DNA of 64,000 nucleotides from the NCBI RefSeq assembly GCF_014799995.1, contig NZ_JAAVGY010000045.1, positions 1 through 64,000 of the forward strand, in the 5' to 3' direction. Positions 57,429 through 64,000 of this stretch are shown piece after piece. How positions within the stretch are numbered: the stretch's first letter is position 1; each line of letters begins with the position of its first letter. The stretch comes from Helicobacter sp. Lineage in GTDB: Bacteria > Campylobacterota > Campylobacteria > Campylobacterales > Helicobacteraceae. A program made the translations under genes and the position numbers. The notes below the pieces were generated by a model, which did not search any database, had not been told where the DNA came from, and saw nothing but the letters and a program-made list of their open reading frames with translations.

Positions 57429-58619
57429 TTAGGAACGATAGTCTGCATTGATTTTAACATACTCGTGCCCCAAATCGCACCCATAGGCGACAAAAGATTC
57501 TGTGCCCTTACCAATTTCGCAAATAATTCTAAAAGAATCTTGTTTCAAGACTTCTGCAGCCCTTTTTTCATTCTCGCTATCAAAGTAAATTATACCTTGC
57601 TTATAGACACAGATTTCACCGAAATAAATCTCTAATGTCTTAGGGTCGCACTCTATTCCACTTGCTCCAATAGTAGATGCGATTCTACCCCAATTAGGAT
57701 CACAACCAAATAATGCAGTTTTGACTAATAAAGATTGGCTTAGGGCTTTGGCTGCCCTCTGCGCTTCTTGGGCTGTTTTTGCACCCCTAACCTCAAAAGC
57801 AACGAGTTTAGTTGCACCCTCACCATCACGCACAATATCCGTTGCCAACTTGTGCATAAGTTTTTCTAAAACAAAACCAAATGCTTCCTTATTGTATGCC
57901 CCACTTTTGCCATTACTCAAAAGCAAAATCGTGTCATTTGTAGAAGTATCACCATCTACACTAATTGCATTAAAAGTCTTCTGCGCTGCTTGCCTTAAAA
58001 GCTCCTTCATATCAGACTTTGGAATCTGTGCATCGGTGGCAATAAAGCAAAGCATTGTCGCTAGAGAGGGATTAATCATTCCAGCCCCCTTGCACATTGC
58101 TCCAATTTTAAAACTTGTTTTGTCTTCTAATACAACTTCGAAAGCAATTGTTTTGCTAAAACGATCCGTTGTCATAATTGCCTTTGCAGCTTGCATATCC
58201 TCTTGCTTTTTTAAATCAAACTTCGCAAAAGATTCCATAATTTTTGCTTTTGGAAGTTGCACGCCAATGACTCCGGTAGAACTCATAATCGGATTTTGGG
58301 TAATAGGAAATTGGGATTGGAGATTTTGCAACACTTCCTTAACATTCGCAACCCCTTCATCGCCCGTGAGTGCATTAGCGTTTTTAGAGTTAATTAAGAC
58401 GAAATTGGTTTTGAAGTTTTTATCATATTCTTGATAATGCAAAATAGGAGCGGCACAAAATTTGTTTTGAGTAAAAATCGCTTCTACTTCGCACAAGGAA
58501 TCTGCATAAATAAAAGCCACATCAGGTTCTCCACTGCTTTTCAATCCCGCACAAACTCCATCACAATAAAAGCCCTTTGCAGCTGCAATTCCACCTTGTA
58601 TTGGGAAAAAACTAAACAT
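57429..58619 (-). CDS. argJ: bifunctional ornithine acetyltransferase/N-acetylglutamate synthase
   Basis: Arginine-pathway enzyme of 396 residues that recycles the acetyl group. The self-cleavage region contains KGAGMINPSLATMLCF; processing normally cuts before the Thr, in the sequence ATMLCF. ISVDGDTSTNDTI is the active-site stretch, and CDPNWGRI follows. It overlaps the potassium-channel gene by 8 nt. Confidence 0.94.
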   Translation of the reverse strand: MFSFFPIQGGIAAAKGFYCDGVCAGLKSSGEPDVAFIYADSLCEVEAIFTQNKFCAAPILHYQEYDKNFKTNFVLINSKNANALTGDEGVANVKEVLQNLQSQFPITQNPIMSSTGVIGVQLPKAKIMESFAKFDLKKQEDMQAAKAIMTTDRFSKTIAFEVVLEDKTSFKIGAMCKGAGMINPSLATMLCFIATDAQIPKSDMKELLRQAAQKTFNAISVDGDTSTNDTILLLSNGKSGAYNKEAFGFVLEKLMHKLATDIVRDGEGATKLVAFEVRGAKTAQEAQRAAKALSQSLLVKTALFGCDPNWGRIASTIGASGIECDPKTLEIYFGEICVYKQGIIYFDSENEKRAAEVLKQDSFRIICEIGKGTESFVAYGCDLGHEYVKINADYRS

Positions 58620-59742
58620 ATTTTAACTCCTCTGGTTTGTCTTTTTTGGATATGAGTTGTTTGGTTAAACGCACACCATGCGAAGTGCCAATCACGAGCA
58701 ATTTACATTCGCTTGTTACGAGAGTATCGCCATTAGGCATAGAAATGAATTTGCCATCTTTTTGCGTAATCCCCACAACAGAAGTTTGTGTAATCTCACG
58801 CACATGTGCTTCTTTGAGTTTCTTTAGCACAAGCCATGAATAACGTGGCACGATAATTTCCTCCAAATCTAGCGGAGTGTCTTTTTGATAAGCAAAACGT
58901 TCTAACAAATTCTCCATATCTGGACGCGTTGCCATAGCATTTACTCTTTGAGCAAATAACTTTGAAGGTGAGACAGCGCAATCTGCACCAAGCTTTTTTA
59001 GCTTTTCTTCGTCTTCATTATTGTCCGCATTACCAATAATAAAATAAGGCTTCCTCCCCAATTCGCGCTCATAAAGCCTAACAGAAGCGATTTGTGCAAT
59101 ATTATCTGCGATATTATTAGACAATGTAATTACGCCACGCGCACTAGATAAATGACATTTTAACATTGCGATTTCTGTATGGGGATCTTCATTGATAAAA
59201 AAGGGATAATGATATTTCTGTGCAATATCTTCCAAAGAATCATTGCGATCTACCACTACAAAAGGAATATGTGCCTCACGGAATTGTTGCGAAAGTTGTA
59301 TCGCATATTCATTGTGATAGCAAATCACAAAATGATTCTTTAAGCGCGCAATTTTGTAAATCATATTACGTTCCTTAATAATTGGAATGAGTTTTCCACG
59401 ACTAAGTATATCAATTACACTTACGACACAAAAACTTAAAACCAACGAGCCTGCCAACATAACAAATGCGGTATAAAATACCGACAAACCATCAAACTCA
59501 TTTTCTTTTAATGCGCCAAAACCCGTTGTGGTAAAAGTGTAAGAAGCCTGAAAAAATGCGTCAATGAGACTATAATCTGTAACTACTAGATAGCCTAGTG
59601 TGCTAAGTATTAAGCCTGAAAAAATAAATAAAAAAGACGCACGAAAAGGTTTTAGTTGCTCATAGAGCAAACCAGACATATCAATATCTGGCTTTTGAGC
59701 ACCCTCCCAATGGAGAAATTTTTTGAGCCTATCAAAAGCCAC
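58612..59742 (-). CDS. potassium channel with RCK domain
   Basis: A 376-residue channel: two membrane helices flank the pore with selectivity filter TTTGFGAL (about residue 75), then an RCK/TrkA-N domain (HFVICYHNEYAIQL) and a TrkA-C-like end. The filter is TGFG rather than TVGYG. The layout matches HpKchA-type channels needed for colonisation in H. pylori. Confidence 0.9.
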   Translation of the reverse strand: MAFDRLKKFLHWEGAQKPDIDMSGLLYEQLKPFRASFLFIFSGLILSTLGYLVVTDYSLIDAFFQASYTFTTTGFGALKENEFDGLSVFYTAFVMLAGSLVLSFCVVSVIDILSRGKLIPIIKERNMIYKIARLKNHFVICYHNEYAIQLSQQFREAHIPFVVVDRNDSLEDIAQKYHYPFFINEDPHTEIAMLKCHLSSARGVITLSNNIADNIAQIASVRLYERELGRKPYFIIGNADNNEDEEKLKKLGADCAVSPSKLFAQRVNAMATRPDMENLLERFAYQKDTPLDLEEIIVPRYSWLVLKKLKEAHVREITQTSVVGITQKDGKFISMPNGDTLVTSECKLLVIGTSHGVRLTKQLISKKDKPEELKYV

Positions 59743-59763
59743 AGCCCAACCCTAACAAAAGGA

Positions 59764-59952
59764 TTAAGAGTGCTTTTTCATCGTGCGCAATGTAGAAGCT
59801 GCGATTCTAACTTTCATTGTCCTGCCATCTTCTAATTTGATTCTTACAGTTCTTAGATTAGGCAAAGAACGTCTTCTCGTTTTATTGTTTGCGTGGCTTA
59901 CATTGTTGCCAACCATTGGACCTTTACCTGTAAAAAAACATTTTCTTGCCAT
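59764..59952 (-). CDS. rpmB: 50S ribosomal protein L28
   Basis: A 62-residue protein starting [20 protein letters not shown], the L28 signature, with [16 protein letters not shown] next. It precedes the K+ channel gene by 21 nt. Confidence 0.97.
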   Translation of the reverse strand: MARKCFFTGKGPMVGNNVSHANNKTRRRSLPNLRTVRIKLEDGRTMKVRIAASTLRTMKKHS

Positions 59953-60030
59953 TTCTTAATCCTTAAAAATTACTCATAAATAAGCTTGAGATTCTATCCA
60001 AAACTAAATAATAGAAAGTTTAAATGCTCT

Positions 60031-60990
60031 CTAACTAAGCCTTTTTTTGATTTCTTGCACAATGTCAAACCCGTGATTGAGCGCAGCTGCAATAGAACCG
60101 CCATTTTTGTATAAAATATCTCCCGCGACATAAATACCTGCAACAGAGCTCTGATGGTTTGCGTCTATTCGTGGCACGCCATCAGCATCTAATTCTACAC
60201 CGCATTTGCGCAAAAAATCTACCGGTGCCATTCCTCCAATCGCATAAATCACGCGTTCATACACCGCACTTGTGCCATCTGTGAAATTCACTTGAACTTT
60301 ATTATCTTTTTCCTCTAAACTCTCAATATCAATGCCAAGCTTAGGCTGAATTTTCCCACTCTTGAAACACGAATCTAAATTTTCTTGATTGGCTTCGTTG
60401 ATTCTTGTAAATTCCTTTCTGCGATAGTTTAAAGTTACAGGATTTGTCTCACTCAATACACACGCATATTCTACCGCAGAATTTCCTCCACCTACAACCA
60501 AAATGCTCTCACCATCTACACAACTATTTGCATTAAAATTCACACGATTCTTAATGCTATTTGGAATCGCATAACTTGGCTTATTGGGCTGTCCCATTTT
60601 TCCAATAGAGATGACAACAAACCTTGCTTTGAAGGTTGTATTTTTCGCTGTATGGATAATGAAAATATCCCCCTCTTTTTCAATGGATTCCACTTCGGTT
60701 TGGAATTGCGCTTCAAATCCATTTTCTTGAATAATCTTGTCAAACAAATCCAAAGTGCTTTCTTTTGTGCCATCACAAAAATAAATATTTCCATTCAATT
60801 CAACTTTTTGCCCCTTATAATCCTTATCCACGCGTTTCTTGTCTTTATAAAACTTGCGAATCGTTGTAGAATGCCCCTCGCCTTTTTCAAACAAAACCAC
60901 ATCTTTAATACCCAAAATCATTGACTCTACCGCCGATGCGATTCCGCCCGGACCCCCGCCAACAATGGCAATATCATAAATTTCTTTCAT
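60031..60990 (-). CDS. thioredoxin-reductase-like flavoprotein (YpdA type)
   Basis: A 319-residue FAD/NADPH oxidoreductase with GGGPGGIASAVE (FAD) at residues 11-22, GGGNSAVEYA (NADPH) and VAGDIL near the C-terminus. It lacks the CxxC redox pair of thioredoxin reductase, as do YpdA and H. pylori's second TrxR-like protein, so its substrate differs. It overlaps ccoS by 4 nt. Confidence 0.85.
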   Translation of the reverse strand: MKEIYDIAIVGGGPGGIASAVESMILGIKDVVLFEKGEGHSTTIRKFYKDKKRVDKDYKGQKVELNGNIYFCDGTKESTLDLFDKIIQENGFEAQFQTEVESIEKEGDIFIIHTAKNTTFKARFVVISIGKMGQPNKPSYAIPNSIKNRVNFNANSCVDGESILVVGGGNSAVEYACVLSETNPVTLNYRRKEFTRINEANQENLDSCFKSGKIQPKLGIDIESLEEKDNKVQVNFTDGTSAVYERVIYAIGGMAPVDFLRKCGVELDADGVPRIDANHQSSVAGIYVAGDILYKNGGSIAAALNHGFDIVQEIKKRLS

Positions 60991-61190
60991 TGATTATCCT
61001 TTGCATTATTTTTTGATTTATCCCTTGCTGCAAGGCGCAAATCTTCTTCACTATCAAACAAAACTCCTTGCATCATTTTCTTTTCATCATCAAACTGCCC
61101 ATTTTTCAAACCCCATAAAAATGCAACAAGACCAATTAATCCAATGACAATAGAAGTTGCAAGCATTACAGCAACCATTGTTGTATTCAT
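60987..61190 (-). CDS. ccoS: cbb3 oxidase assembly protein CcoS
   Basis: A 67-residue protein with one N-terminal membrane helix (7-28), then LWGLKNGQFDDEKK, the CcoS signature, and a short acidic/basic tail. Needed for cofactor loading of the cbb3 terminal oxidase. It overlaps maf by 4 nt. Confidence 0.92.
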   Translation of the reverse strand: MNTTMVAVMLATSIVIGLIGLVAFLWGLKNGQFDDEKKMMQGVLFDSEEDLRLAARDKSKNNAKDNQ

Positions 61191-61741
61191 ACTATCTTCC
61201 TTAAAAAAGGCAAAAGAGATTCTATATTTAATCCCATTGCATTAGAGGTTGTGCCCACTTGATGCTTAATATAGCTCTGATGAAATCCCTCCACCATTAC
61301 TGCACCCGCTTTGTTTGCCCACAGATTGCTTTTCAAATAAGATTCCAAATCTTGCGGAGTAAAAGGTAAAAGCTCAAAATAAGTTTGGCTTAAATCCAAA
61401 TAAAAAAACTGCTCGCAATGTAAAATCGCACAGGTTAGAATCTTGAATGTTTTACCACTTTGAGATTCCAAGAACGCACGCGCTTCTGCTTCGCTCTTGG
61501 CTTTGCGTTGCAAAACTCCACCACAATCAATCACGCTATCTGTGATTAAAAGCGGCAATTCTAGTCCATATCGTTTGAATGCGCTTCTATACTTGCCAAG
61601 TGCTGCCTGATAGACAAAACTTTTAGGCTCATCTAAAGATAATTGCTCTTCATCAAACCCATTATCACATTGAATAAAAGGGATTTTATGCTCTTCTAAA
61701 ATTTGCTTACGTGATTTTGAAGTAGAGCATAAACGCAACAT
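61187..61741 (-). CDS. maf: Maf-family nucleotide pyrophosphatase
   Basis: A 184-residue house-cleaning NTPase. It starts LRLCSTSKSRKQILEE (S-S-S/R P-loop-like motif), has the catalytic ITDSVIDCGG (usually TDT or ADT), and KAKSEAEARAFL. The Helicobacter form is more divergent than the E. coli one. Confidence 0.88.
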   Translation of the reverse strand: MLRLCSTSKSRKQILEEHKIPFIQCDNGFDEEQLSLDEPKSFVYQAALGKYRSAFKRYGLELPLLITDSVIDCGGVLQRKAKSEAEARAFLESQSGKTFKILTCAILHCEQFFYLDLSQTYFELLPFTPQDLESYLKSNLWANKAGAVMVEGFHQSYIKHQVGTTSNAMGLNIESLLPFLRKIV

Positions 61742-61809
61742 AAAATTCCTTAAAATTTCAGGATAAACTTAAAATTATAATCTACTTAAAATTATATTTT
61801 GATAAGTTA

Positions 61810-62169
61810 TTAATTTTTTAGGCTAACTGCTACCACTGCGATAGCAAATCCGCCATCGTGTGAAATGGAAAGACTTAGAGAATGAATCTTAAAATATACC
61901 AGCTTTTCAGTGCTCAAATGGAGGATTGGTGCGCCCTTTTTGTCTTTAGAAATCCACATATCACGGAATCGCAATTCTTTCCCAATTCCACATTTTAAAG
62001 CCTTAGCACACGCTTCCTTTGCCGCCCAAAATCCCGCAAGGCTTCGGGCATTCTTGGCAATTTTCATTTCAGAATCATTTAAAAACCTTGCGATTCCTTT
62101 GTCACCAAACCTCGCAAGCAAGGATTCCATACGCGCGACTTGGACAATATCCACACCCACTTCAAACAT
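61810..62169 (-). CDS. acpS: holo-ACP synthase
   Basis: Transfers 4'-phosphopantetheine to acyl carrier protein. The 119-residue protein has VGVDIVQVARME (Mg Asp at position 7) and FWAAKEACAKAL (Glu), both needed for catalysis, and ISHDGGFAIA at the end. It follows fliL after 10 nt. Confidence 0.95.
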   Translation of the reverse strand: MFEVGVDIVQVARMESLLARFGDKGIARFLNDSEMKIAKNARSLAGFWAAKEACAKALKCGIGKELRFRDMWISKDKKGAPILHLSTEKLVYFKIHSLSLSISHDGGFAIAVVAVSLKN

Positions 62170-62179
62170 AACTCGTCAG

Positions 62180-62719
62180 TTATTGCACTACAAACTCGGT
62201 AAAAAACATATTTACGATTCTACCATCTACCAAAAATTCGTTCAAACGTTCCATAATTTCTTCTTTTAACTTTTGCTTGCCCTTAGCAGTCTGCACCTCT
62301 TCAAAAGTCTTTGAACTAAGGATTGAGATAATCACATCACGCAAAACACCTTGTTTGGTATCTAGCTCTGTTTGCATTTCTGCAATGCTAAGTTCTAATG
62401 AAATAGAAGTTTTAAGATAACGTTTGCCGCCTCCTGAAGTCATTAGATTCACGATAAATTGGTTTAAAGGATACATTGGTCCAACGCTTAAAAGATTGCT
62501 ATTAGGATTCGCTGCACTTCCCTTATTCGCCGCGCTTTGTTGTTGTGGAGCAGCCGCAGGTCCCGCTTCTGCTTCATCACCCCCGCTAAAAATCAGAATC
62601 GCAACAACAATCAAAATAATCAACAGCAATGCAACCACACCAATAATGATGAAGAGCAACATTTTGTTTTGCTTCAAACCCTCAAGCTTGGATTCTTTTT
62701 TGGTTTCTTCCTCTGCCAT
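62180..62719 (-). CDS. fliL: flagellar basal-body protein FliL
   Basis: A 179-residue inner-membrane protein next to the stator. A short Lys-rich cytoplasmic N-terminus precedes a membrane helix (about 20-47), an Ala/Gln/Pro linker, and the periplasmic domain ending IVNMFFTEFVVQ, the FliL signature. It supports stator function and torque. AAGGAG precedes the ATG. Confidence 0.94.
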   Translation of the reverse strand: MAEEETKKESKLEGLKQNKMLLFIIIGVVALLLIILIVVAILIFSGGDEAEAGPAAAPQQQSAANKGSAANPNSNLLSVGPMYPLNQFIVNLMTSGGGKRYLKTSISLELSIAEMQTELDTKQGVLRDVIISILSSKTFEEVQTAKGKQKLKEEIMERLNEFLVDGRIVNMFFTEFVVQ

Positions 62720-62759
62720 CTCTCCTCCTTAATAAAAATTTTATTATATAAATCTTTTT

Positions 62760-63824
62760 TTAAATTTTCAAGTAACTACCAAGCCATTTTAGCTCATTTG
62801 GATAACGTCTTAATAGCTCACTCACATTAGCATCATCAATATGTCCATCAATATCAATAAAAAAACAATAGTCAAAATCTTTCCCTGCGTGTTTTGGGCG
62901 CGACTGGAAAAAAGTCATATTGATATTAAGCTCTTTTACATCATAAAGTAAGCGATGCACCGCTCCGGGCTTGTCATCGTTTGCCAAAATTGCAAACAAA
63001 GAAGTCTTATCCTTGCCACAAGGCTGGTTCTTGAAATTGCTAATCACAATAAAACGCGTTTTATTGTCTGGATTATTCTCAATATTTTCAAACAAAATAG
63101 GAGTATTATAAAGCTTTGCTGCAATCGGAGAGCAAATCGCCGCACATTTTGGATTTTCTTTTGCAAGTTGCACAGCGCGTGCAGTAGAATCTACCGAGAT
63201 TCTTTGAATATGATCTAAGGAATGCTCGCTTAAAAAATAAGAACACTGCCCAAAGGCAATGTCTTTAGAATAAATAATTTCAATTTCTTCTAGTTTGCGC
63301 GTTTGGCTTGCGAAGCAATGATGAATCGGCATATAAATTTCTGCGACAATCTTTAATTCTGTACTTCTAAGCAAGTCTAATGTTTCACCCACTACGCCAT
63401 TTTGACTATTTTCAATCGGAATCACTGCATAGCTTGCGCTCTGATTCTCTACGCTCTTGACTGCTTGCGTAATGGTATTGTGAGAAAAATACTCACACAT
63501 TGCGCCAAATCTACTTTCTGCTGCTTGGTGTGTATAACTTCCAAGAGGACCAAGATATGCCACGCGTTCTGGCAATTCAAGATTACGACTCACTGCAAAA
63601 ATTTCTGAATAAATCGCTTCAATTGCGGATTTGCTTAACAGCAAAGAATCTTTAGAACTCAATCTATCTATAATCTCTTTTTCTCTCTCGGGACGATAAA
63701 TTGGCATATTGTTTTGCAATTTTACTTTGCCGACTTTCTTGACAATCTCCATTCGTCTTTCCAATAATCCTAAAATCTCATCATCAATGCTATCAATTTC
63801 TGCTCTAAAATTTTGTAAATTCAT
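62760..63824 (-). CDS. pheA: bifunctional chorismate mutase/prephenate dehydratase
   Basis: Phenylalanine-branch enzyme of 354 residues: chorismate mutase (1-85, EIDSIDDEILGLLERRMEI), prephenate dehydratase (about 88-270, AYLGPLGSYTHQAA, with NKTRFIVIS), and a C-terminal ACT domain (AILANDDKPGAVHRLL, QSRP in place of ESRP). It lies 11 nt downstream of lysA. Confidence 0.95.
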   Translation of the reverse strand: MNLQNFRAEIDSIDDEILGLLERRMEIVKKVGKVKLQNNMPIYRPEREKEIIDRLSSKDSLLLSKSAIEAIYSEIFAVSRNLELPERVAYLGPLGSYTHQAAESRFGAMCEYFSHNTITQAVKSVENQSASYAVIPIENSQNGVVGETLDLLRSTELKIVAEIYMPIHHCFASQTRKLEEIEIIYSKDIAFGQCSYFLSEHSLDHIQRISVDSTARAVQLAKENPKCAAICSPIAAKLYNTPILFENIENNPDNKTRFIVISNFKNQPCGKDKTSLFAILANDDKPGAVHRLLYDVKELNINMTFFQSRPKHAGKDFDYCFFIDIDGHIDDANVSELLRRYPNELKWLGSYLKI

Positions 63825-63835
63825 TTAAGATTCCT

Positions 63836-64000
63836 TTATAGGTAGTCTTTCTCTAATGCAATCAAATCTTCTAGGCTTTCGCGCCTGCGAATTAATCGTG
63901 CTTTTCCTTTTTCAAGTGCGACTTCCGCACAACGCAAACGCGAATTATAATTGCTAGACATACTAAAGCCATATGCTCCAGCACTAAGGACTGCCAACAT
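63836..64000 (-). CDS. lysA: diaminopimelate decarboxylase, C-terminal end
   Basis: The final 54 codons read [17 protein letters not shown] and [16 protein letters not shown], the PLP-pocket C-terminus of LysA. The rest lies beyond the window edge. It catalyses the last step of lysine synthesis and shares the pathway with dapA at 9470. Confidence 0.92.
   Translation of the reverse strand: MLAVLSAGAYGFSMSSNYNSRLRCAEVALEKGKARLIRRRESLEDLIALEKDYL

Noticed and set aside
57721..58434. Plus-strand ORF of 237 codons antisense to argJ
   Set aside because: Shadow frame; argJ motifs are complete and no start signal exists for the plus-strand frame.

Overview
The window is a chromosomal segment of about 64 kb from an epsilonproteobacterium, most likely an enterohepatic (non-pylori) Helicobacter. 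The evidence is the hydABCDE hydrogenase operon, the porCDAB pyruvate oxidoreductase operon, the order pyrD / M16 peptidase / dapA / SDR / pgsA, a Csd4-type cell-shape peptidase, ThiD2-like and BI-1 genes, AT-rich sequence and poly-G/C contingency tracts. The species assignment is inference from gene content. I saw no ribosomal RNA, CRISPR array, prophage or transposase gene.

Layout. 1-448: a tiny hydrophobic ORF with opposing promoters and hairpins, which looks like an AapA/IsoA-style type I toxin-antitoxin locus, then a REP-like repeat and a promoter candidate for the hydrogenase operon. 449-6301: hydABCDE, membrane-bound H2-uptake NiFe hydrogenase with its cytochrome b and maturation genes. 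6383-14137 (minus): housekeeping block (PLP homeostasis, RseP, PgsA, FabL-like reductase, DapA, M16 peptidase, PyrD, HemN-like radical SAM) and a small motility protein with a sigma28-like -10 box. 14654-23338 (plus): AsmA-like protein, membrane protein, XthA, YbeY, YdjM-like protein, CdsA, Dxr, HtrA. 23567-26140: clpB with a HAIR-like HspR operator. 26141-30372: tRNA-Pro, tRNA-Ser, tRNA-Val, clustered REP-like repeats, prfA, rpsT, glmM, lspA. 30394: PldA.

31713-42518 is an accessory surface-polysaccharide region: kpsMTEDS capsule-export genes, then a convergent block with a small membrane protein, a cytochrome P450 and a membrane alpha/beta-hydrolase-like protein, followed by a response regulator/histidine kinase pair. 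42720-48803: cytochrome c553, Alr, ThiD2-like protein, BI-1, GapA, Csd4 and HemH. 48862-49950 is an FkbM-type methyltransferase gene whose 5' end holds a G11 tract. The deposited tract length puts it out of frame (phase OFF); one G fewer restores an ATG with a good ribosome binding site. 50047-53189 is porCDAB.

53396-56773 is a decayed type VI secretion locus. tssG lacks its N-terminus, tssJ lacks a start and has two frameshifts, tssK has one in-frame TAA, and tssL looks intact; no other core T6SS gene is present in the window. 57103-64000 (minus) returns to housekeeping: YdcH-like, ArgJ, K+ channel/RCK, L28, TrxR-like reductase, CcoS, Maf, AcpS, FliL, PheA and the 3' end of lysA.

The most novel-looking items are the candidate type I toxin-antitoxin at the left edge, the phase-OFF methyltransferase, the decaying T6SS, the capsule-linked P450/hydrolase cluster, and a histidine kinase with a four-cysteine insert in its ATPase domain.
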